Position numbers and translations under genes: made by a program
NCBI GenBank assembly: GCA_037443205.1
Contig: JBBIOU010000033.1
Span: 1-29,945 of the forward strand
Length of the DNA stretch: 29,945 nucleotides
Origin: JBBIOU01 sp037443205
Lineage (GTDB): Bacteria > Bacteroidota > Bacteroidia > Flavobacteriales_D > UBA2798
Reading direction: 5' to 3'
Notes under the pieces: model-generated
What the model saw: only the letters and a program-made list of their open reading frames with translations
What the model was told of the DNA's origin: nothing
Databases searched by the model: none
Part shown: positions 24,501-29,945 of the stretch, piece after piece
Layout of the letters: each line of letters starts with the position of its first letter
Position numbering within the stretch: the first letter of the stretch is position 1

Positions 24501-27500
24501 CTACAACCACCCTTTGTGTTTGGCTGTGATTATTTGTTTCTACTTTAACGGCATACAAACCTTGTGGCAGTTTGCTTAAATCAATTTGTGTTTTGATGTT
24601 AGTTTCCTGTGTTTGATAAATTAACTTACCAAAAACATCATATACAAACACATTCATGTATGTGTTTTCGGCATTGCCCAGTTCAATATTCAATATACCT
24701 TTGGTGGGGTTGGGGTAAATGTTCAGATAAACATCATTGCTAAGTGGATTGTTATTTTCTTCGCTAAAGAAAGTGCTTCTGCCTGAACCTAGAGGGTAAA
24801 GTTCTTCTATAGGAGCAGGAAAATAGTTGTTCAATGCATGCTCAAGTAAGGCTTCGGCTCGGGTACAATTGATGCGATCATTGGGGTCATATGCTACTTC
24901 TTCTACAATTGCACGTTTGGTGGGGTCAGTATTAATTTTAATACAGGTAGATAAATCTTGCATTAGCTGAGCATATACATCAAATAGCTTAACAAAGTTA
25001 TACATGCCATAAGTGTTATAAAGTAAATCGCGAATTTCTTTGGCTTTTACCCAATCGTTTTTTGTAACGTAAGCTTTGCAAAGCAATTCTAACGACAGGG
25101 ATGAATTATCGTCTTTCAGTATATTTATAACACTGTCTATGCCGTTTACCACTGTTGTATCGGTTAAATAACTTCTGTTTAGCTCGTAAGTATTATAACC
25201 AAGAGCAGCATACAAAGCACTTATTTCGTTTATTAAATGCTCTCTAGCCGAACTGTTTGCGTTTTGTGCAGCCAGTATTTGATTTTTAATGCCGTTGGGT
25301 AAATTAAGCGCATTTACCGCTTGCATTACCTGTGCCGATAGTTTAGAGTTGGCAATCAATACTTCTTTTAAATGCCCGTGAGGCGGGTTTCTGGCAATAT
25401 AGGCAAGCAACACCGTATCGCTCAGATAAGGCGATTTGCTTAGGAGCAGGTTTTTTAAATTACCCGGGCTCATATTGCCGTTAATGGCGCTTAATACACT
25501 TTGTGTATTACCTCCGTCTATAAGATTAACCTTTGTTTCAATTTCAGGTTTCAGTGTATTTATTTCTGCAAAAAGACTACTTCTAAAAGAAATATTTTGC
25601 CCTGATATTATTTTAGTGGGGCAAGATCCACTGGTATTAACAAGAGTTGGAGTCAGTAATACAGGAGTATAATACAAGGGTGTTTCTGCGAAAGTTGGAC
25701 CGTGCACATAATTGATAGGATAAACACCTTGATTCAAAGCAAAATCATTATGTAAATCATAGGTGTTATGACTGAAAATATTTCTTCCCGGGTTTGTTAG
25801 TGCAGTACCTTGATGGTAATCTATAGCACCACTGGTAACGGCTAAATCGGCCTGATAAACATCCCCATAAAATGTATTGCACAACCAACGCAAACCTATA
25901 TCGTTTTGAGGAGTAACATTGTTTATTATAGCGGCATTATTGCCTTGTGATTGCCCTGAGATTAACTGTCCGGTAAATCGGTTTTTGTAAACCTCATTAT
26001 AATATATACTGATGTTTGGATAGGGCGGTAAATTAGGATTAGGTAAATTATTTACCGAATTATTTACAATAATGCCCCTGCTGCTGTTGTAGGCATTCAT
26101 TGTATTCAAATCATTTTCTTCTACCTTATAGCCTGTGCAAGTGTTTAAATAAACACCAAAGCTTGCCTGTGGATTTTGCGGGCTGGTAGCAATAATATCA
26201 AAATAGTTTCTGGTTATTTGGAGATAATCTACCGAGTTAGCTTCTATGCCATAATAGTTTTGCAAGAAATTATTTCTATCAGCAGTAAATGTAAACGAAT
26301 TAAACGCGCTAAAAGCACGTATGCCATACCACAGGTTTTCAAAACTACCTTGGTCTATGCCCGAACAATTAAGGGTTAAACAACGGGGCACTACATGAAA
26401 CTGTGAGAAGAACGAACGAATGCCATATCCTCTGTCGGTTGTATTATAAAACTGCGGCACAGTATTTTTAAAATCACATCCCCTGAAATACACATTATAG
26501 ACTCCCGACATAAATACGTGCGCATTAGGCACCGCATTAGCATACATCTGTTGGTTGGTAATAAACTCGGTATTATTGAAAAAACTCAGGTTATTTACAA
26601 GGGTATTGTTATTATAACCCAAATAATTTCTAAATTCTACATCCACTACATTGTTTTTGAAAAAACTATTTGTTGATTGAATTACTCCGCCTGTGTGCGT
26701 AAAATCATAGCCGGCTTGGGGAGTAATTTTAACCAAAGCAACTCCACGCTGGGCATGTTCTACCACAGAGTTATCAATCATACGCATAAGCCCTTGTTTA
26801 TTATTCAGGTTAAGCGGAGATTGTGACAGGGTATTGTAGCCCCAAACTTCTACACCTTGCCACAGTGCTTCGCAACAACGCGTATCGGCAGTAAAGGTGG
26901 TTCTTTCTAAGGTTAACCTTCCGCCACCTGCCGTACCGCTCCCTCTGCGCACTATCACTTTGGCATCTGCCGCAAAGCGAAATTCCATATCGCGTATGGT
27001 AATGTTTATGCCTGCCGGTATTATTAAACTATCTATAATATAAACGATGTTGCCCGTGCCGTTGTTTATGGGGTTGTTGGTGGGTGTCCAAACAGCGCTT
27101 TGTGTGGCGGTAAATGCTTTAAAATCGTTACCCTGATAAAAACGGCAGCAGGCGCAATCTAAACCGGATGAACTGCATATACCACTATTTCGGTCTATCT
27201 GGTCTTGCAAGGGGTATATGTTCATGGTTTGCATGGCAGGATAAAAATTACCATAATTATTTACGGAGTAATTTAATCCACCCAAAAAATTGTTATTGAA
27301 AACACCCGAAACAGGGTTATTGGCATTAGTAAACTGTGCCAAGCGATTAGAGGTGGCTAAATACAAATTGCCATTGGCATCAGTTTCTATAAATGATCTG
27401 CGAAAATCATTGGCAAAAGTTTGTGCAGTGGTAATAATAGGAGTAATGCTGTTGGTGTTCAAATCCCAGTATTCCAAAGTGTTAGTATTAACCGGACCGC

Positions 27501-28635
27501 TTGTGTGTGTAAAATATACATATTGCCCATTGGGGCTTATTTCTATACCGAAAATCAAGAATTTATTTGAGTTATCAGAGTGAAATGTTTGATATTTTAA
27601 GCTCGAAGGTATAATATTAGCGTTTGCATCATAATCAATAGTAAAAAGCGATGTAGGCTGTCCGGGAAGACTGGTTACTCCATGTAATGTTCCGGCTAAA
27701 CGGTAGTTGCCATTATTTAATCTTACAACTTCCAGTTCGCTGCGGCTGTCTAAGCCATAGCTTCCATTTATAAAATAAGAACCATATACCTGATTGCAAA
27801 TATCGGGTATAAATTCATGTCCCAAATACTGAAGCCCGGATGCGGAAAGTTTTAACCTAAAAACATTACCATTGCTGTTTTTTATAAATAAATATCTGCT
27901 ACCGGCACACGATGGGGTAATGGCATATCGTATATCGTTGTTTCCTTCTAATGGCCATAATATACCCAAGCCTGTAACAAATTTCGGTATTACATTGGGG
28001 TTATTATTGGCAATCGAAAAGGGGTAGTAAATTAAGGATTGAGCAGTATAATTTGCACCAAAATTAATTAATGCACCAAAAGGTCCGTTTGGGTTGTGTT
28101 GGGGATCGCTAACAGGCTTATTAAAATGAATATTGGGGATACTTATATCTAATATACTGTAGTAGGGTACTTGTGTTATTTTATCATTAACCAATATTGT
28201 ATATGAAGTAAAAATATAAAACTGCTTACAGTTAGCGGGGTTGGGTAAAATAACCACTTCCGAGTTGCCTACACAAATGTGGTCGCCACCAAAGTAACCA
28301 TCAGGGGCTTCACCGTACATAGCATCTATAAAATAACCTTGGGCATCATATACCAGGCCATCTATTACAAAAAACAGCAACTCTCCTGTTACCGGGTTGG
28401 TGTAGCTATTGTGCCCAAAATTACTGTAATGCCCCTGATAATTATCTATACTCAATGTAGGATGTGGATTCCCGTTATATACAATAGCACCCGGATTGCT
28501 CAAAGCCGTGGGGAGGGGTTGTTTAGTAATAAAATCATAATAATGATTAGGCAAAGTCCAAATAGGGCTTTGAGCCATAAGCTGTGTGCTGCTTACCAAG
28601 AGCCACAGATATAAAAAGTAATGTATAGTTCTCAT
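24493..28635 (-). CDS. Large T9SS-secreted protein with beta-helix region and C-terminal sorting domain
   Basis: 1380 aa from the ATG at 28635, chosen because it starts a signal peptide (MRTIHYFLYLWLLVSSTQLMAQ); the frame extends 33 codons further with a Lys/Asn-rich stub that looks like leader DNA. The first third has propeller-like repeats (GIEISPNGQYVYFTHTSG). After a CCxxxxG segment comes a right-handed beta-helix zone (about 520-960) with short N-rich turns (NSFFKNNVVDVEFRN, RNNFLQNYYGIEANSVDYLQ). A helical region follows, then the type A T9SS sorting domain in the last 75 residues (LNIYPNPTKGILNIELGN, VYDVFGKLIY, QIDLSKLPQGLYAVKVETNN), ending in VVVVK. It is therefore exported across the outer membrane and probably surface-attached or released. 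Substrate or adhesive role unknown. Confidence 0.93.
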   Translation of the reverse strand: MRTIHYFLYLWLLVSSTQLMAQSPIWTLPNHYYDFITKQPLPTALSNPGAIVYNGNPHPTLSIDNYQGHYSNFGHNSYTNPVTGELLFFVIDGLVYDAQGYFIDAMYGEAPDGYFGGDHICVGNSEVVILPNPANCKQFYIFTSYTILVNDKITQVPYYSILDISIPNIHFNKPVSDPQHNPNGPFGALINFGANYTAQSLIYYPFSIANNNPNVIPKFVTGLGILWPLEGNNDIRYAITPSCAGSRYLFIKNSNGNVFRLKLSASGLQYLGHEFIPDICNQVYGSYFINGSYGLDSRSELEVVRLNNGNYRLAGTLHGVTSLPGQPTSLFTIDYDANANIIPSSLKYQTFHSDNSNKFLIFGIEISPNGQYVYFTHTSGPVNTNTLEYWDLNTNSITPIITTAQTFANDFRRSFIETDANGNLYLATSNRLAQFTNANNPVSGVFNNNFLGGLNYSVNNYGNFYPAMQTMNIYPLQDQIDRNSGICSSSGLDCACCRFYQGNDFKAFTATQSAVWTPTNNPINNGTGNIVYIIDSLIIPAGINITIRDMEFRFAADAKVIVRRGSGTAGGGRLTLERTTFTADTRCCEALWQGVEVWGYNTLSQSPLNLNNKQGLMRMIDNSVVEHAQRGVALVKITPQAGYDFTHTGGVIQSTNSFFKNNVVDVEFRNYLGYNNNTLVNNLSFFNNTEFITNQQMYANAVPNAHVFMSGVYNVYFRGCDFKNTVPQFYNTTDRGYGIRSFFSQFHVVPRCLTLNCSGIDQGSFENLWYGIRAFSAFNSFTFTADRNNFLQNYYGIEANSVDYLQITRNYFDIIATSPQNPQASFGVYLNTCTGYKVEENDLNTMNAYNSSRGIIVNNSVNNLPNPNLPPYPNISIYYNEVYKNRFTGQLISGQSQGNNAAIINNVTPQNDIGLRWLCNTFYGDVYQADLAVTSGAIDYHQGTALTNPGRNIFSHNTYDLHNDFALNQGVYPINYVHGPTFAETPLYYTPVLLTPTLVNTSGSCPTKIISGQNISFRSSLFAEINTLKPEIETKVNLIDGGNTQSVLSAINGNMSPGNLKNLLLSKSPYLSDTVLLAYIARNPPHGHLKEVLIANSKLSAQVMQAVNALNLPNGIKNQILAAQNANSSAREHLINEISALYAALGYNTYELNRSYLTDTTVVNGIDSVINILKDDNSSLSLELLCKAYVTKNDWVKAKEIRDLLYNTYGMYNFVKLFDVYAQLMQDLSTCIKINTDPTKRAIVEEVAYDPNDRINCTRAEALLEHALNNYFPAPIEELYPLGSGRSTFFSEENNNPLSNDVYLNIYPNPTKGILNIELGNAENTYMNVFVYDVFGKLIYQTQETNIKTQIDLSKLPQGLYAVKVETNNHSQTQRVVVVK

Positions 28636-28916
28636 AGTTTTTTTTGTTTTTTTGTTGTATAAATTTATTTTTTCATTTTTATTAAGAAAAATAAAAACGA
28701 AACTAAATTTTCTAATTTTATACATGTCTAACAAAGCAGTATTTTAAAAAGAACTATTGTTTATCAATATGTTACAAAAGAAAAATAAGCAATTTTATAC
28801 AAGTACAAAGCAAAAAATAAACTTGTGCTTTATCTAATATTTACTTTTAGTTTACGTTTATTTACTATAATTTTATGTTTTTAGTAGCAGAACAACTTAT
28901 TATTTAATCAGAGCAG

Positions 28917-29945
28917 ATGATGCGATTTATATTGATATTATTAATTATATCTGCAAACATTACCAATGCGCAACTTGTTTTTGAACAAGATATAATAAGA
29001 GGCGGTGTTACGGGAGCGGGATTTAGTACAGGACAAGGTTCCGGTTCCGGTAATTTTGATATTTATATAGAACCGGGTAGTACTATCAAAAAAGCTTATT
29101 TATTTACCTATACACAACGGTATCCTGTTTCCGTTGAATTTATTCTAAACGGAAATTCTTATGTTTTCGATACATTAAACCCAATAATGTATGTAGATTA
29201 TAATCAACCTCCCACTCCTTTTGTAACGCCTATAAGGCTATTTTATAAAGACATAACCAACGAAATTAATCCTGCTATATTAAATTACAATATAACTATT
29301 CCGGCACAAAATGGACTGCAAATAAATGAAGGCTTTTGGACAGTTTATTTATACATCGTTTACGAAAACCCTACTTTGAGTAACATTGGTTATAACATAC
29401 TTATAAACGATAAGAACCTAATCGGCAATGAAATATACAATGTCAATACTTTAAACCCTATTAATACAAGTTATCCTGTTGGGTTTTCTTTATATAAAGA
29501 TAGGACAGGAGTTGTTCCAAACACTCAGGTTTTTTTTAACATGAGTGTTTTAGGTATTATTGGAGGTAGTGATAATGTAAATTCAATATGGGGTTCCGCA
29601 GGAGTAAAAGGCCATTTTTATTATCAAAACAACACTTTATATGGTTTAGACGATGATACCCCTGATAATGTGATGGGCGGTACAGACGGATTAGCTGATG
29701 TTTCAGCTTATTTAAACAACAATGCTACTTTCTGTAATTTTCAATTAAGACATACTAATTATCCGAACCAATCAATAAATCACACTAATATCAACCTCGC
29801 CTACTTCCTCACCTACACCACCCCCTGCGATACCTTTAGCGTGGCACACACACAAGACACGGTAGTATGCAAAGGAGATAGTTTGCAATTGTTTGCCAGC
29901 GGAGGCATAAATTACGAGTGGCTGCCCCAGCAAGGCCTAAGCTGC
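28917..29945 (+). CDS. Secreted gliding-associated-type protein, 3' end outside window
   Basis: Open for 343 codons from the ATG at 28917 to the window edge (a second ATG follows at once), with no stop. Residues 1-19 are a signal peptide (MMRFILILLIISANITNAQ, then LVFEQD). Residues 20 to about 290 form a beta-rich ectodomain (FDIYIEPGSTIKKAYLFTYT, FWTVYLYIVYENPTLSN) of the kind found at the start of many gliding-motility/T9SS proteins. From about residue 298 an Ig/PKD-like repeat begins: DTVVCKGDSLQLFASGG, then YEWLPQQGLSC, where comparable proteins continue with more such repeats and a T9SS domain. The gene diverges from the large T9SS gene across an AT-rich 281-bp gap in which I see no other gene. 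Codon use turns GC-richer near 29790. Confidence 0.85.
   Translation, partial: MMRFILILLIISANITNAQLVFEQDIIRGGVTGAGFSTGQGSGSGNFDIYIEPGSTIKKAYLFTYTQRYPVSVEFILNGNSYVFDTLNPIMYVDYNQPPTPFVTPIRLFYKDITNEINPAILNYNITIPAQNGLQINEGFWTVYLYIVYENPTLSNIGYNILINDKNLIGNEIYNVNTLNPINTSYPVGFSLYKDRTGVVPNTQVFFNMSVLGIIGGSDNVNSIWGSAGVKGHFYYQNNTLYGLDDDTPDNVMGGTDGLADVSAYLNNNATFCNFQLRHTNYPNQSINHTNINLAYFLTYTTPCDTFSVAHTQDTVVCKGDSLQLFASGGINYEWLPQQGLSC

Noticed and set aside
28636..28734. 33-codon N-terminal extension of the T9SS protein
   Set aside because: The extension is Lys/Asn/Phe-rich leader DNA; the signal peptide starts at the ATG at 28635.
28636..28916. Search for a gene or RNA in the divergent gap of the two secreted-protein genes
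   Set aside because: AT-rich with homopolymer runs; no ORF, no stable hairpin and no full TAnnTTTG/TTG pair that I could support.

Overview
The window comes from an AT-rich member of the Bacteroidota, most likely a chromosomal segment of a gliding or environmental lineage. The evidence: a large secreted protein ends in a Por/type IX secretion (T9SS) sorting domain; a second secreted protein enters an Ig/PKD-like repeat of the gliding-associated kind; several start regions carry the Bacteroidota -7 promoter consensus TAnnTTTG, best seen before prs; Shine-Dalgarno sequences are largely absent; and typical Bacteroidota families are present (WbqC, NamZ/DUF1343, Reg_prop sensor kinase, HisIE fusion, Tat-tagged class V aminotransferase fold). 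I see no rRNA, tRNA, CRISPR array, transposase or phage gene.

Layout. 1-558 (-): 5' part of a Gly/Tyr/Trp-rich lipoprotein, divergent from proS. 658-3663 (+): proS, a conserved hypothetical and an Asn-rich secreted protein. 3688-6115 (-): a MORN-like secreted protein and a NamZ-like muramidase, with a 55-bp degenerate direct repeat on both sides of the MORN gene. 6148-7698 (+): an FtsX/LolE-type permease with a TTG start. 7744-12102 (-): two secreted amidohydrolase genes, together three amidohydrolase domains of which only one keeps the HxH metal motif. 12201-13688 (+): a CrtI/CrtD-type carotenoid desaturase, convergent with one base between stops against a block on the minus strand (13690-20073): class V aminotransferase-like enzyme, WbqC, propeller sensor histidine kinase, NlpC/P60 hydrolase, HisIE and an XRE regulator.

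20192-22008 (+) is a two-gene unit divergent from the XRE gene, with an AT-rich palindrome in the shared promoter region: a lipoprotein-like protein with a hydrophobic Cys-containing C-terminus and a ChaN/EreA-like putative hydrolase. 22213-24386 (+) is the housekeeping operon prs-rplY-pth with the clearest promoter of the window. It converges on a 1381-residue T9SS cargo protein (24493-28635, -) across a 118-bp segment built of nested inverted repeats flanked by TTAA. A divergent, truncated secreted-protein gene (28917-end, +) closes the window.

Most genes serve housekeeping (translation, PRPP and histidine synthesis) or envelope functions (lipoproteins, cell-wall hydrolases, T9SS cargo, sensor kinase). 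The least explained parts are the XRE/lipoprotein/ChaN-like module, the nested repeat at 24383-24500, the repeat pair around the MORN gene, and the sensor kinase whose expected start codon reads ATA.
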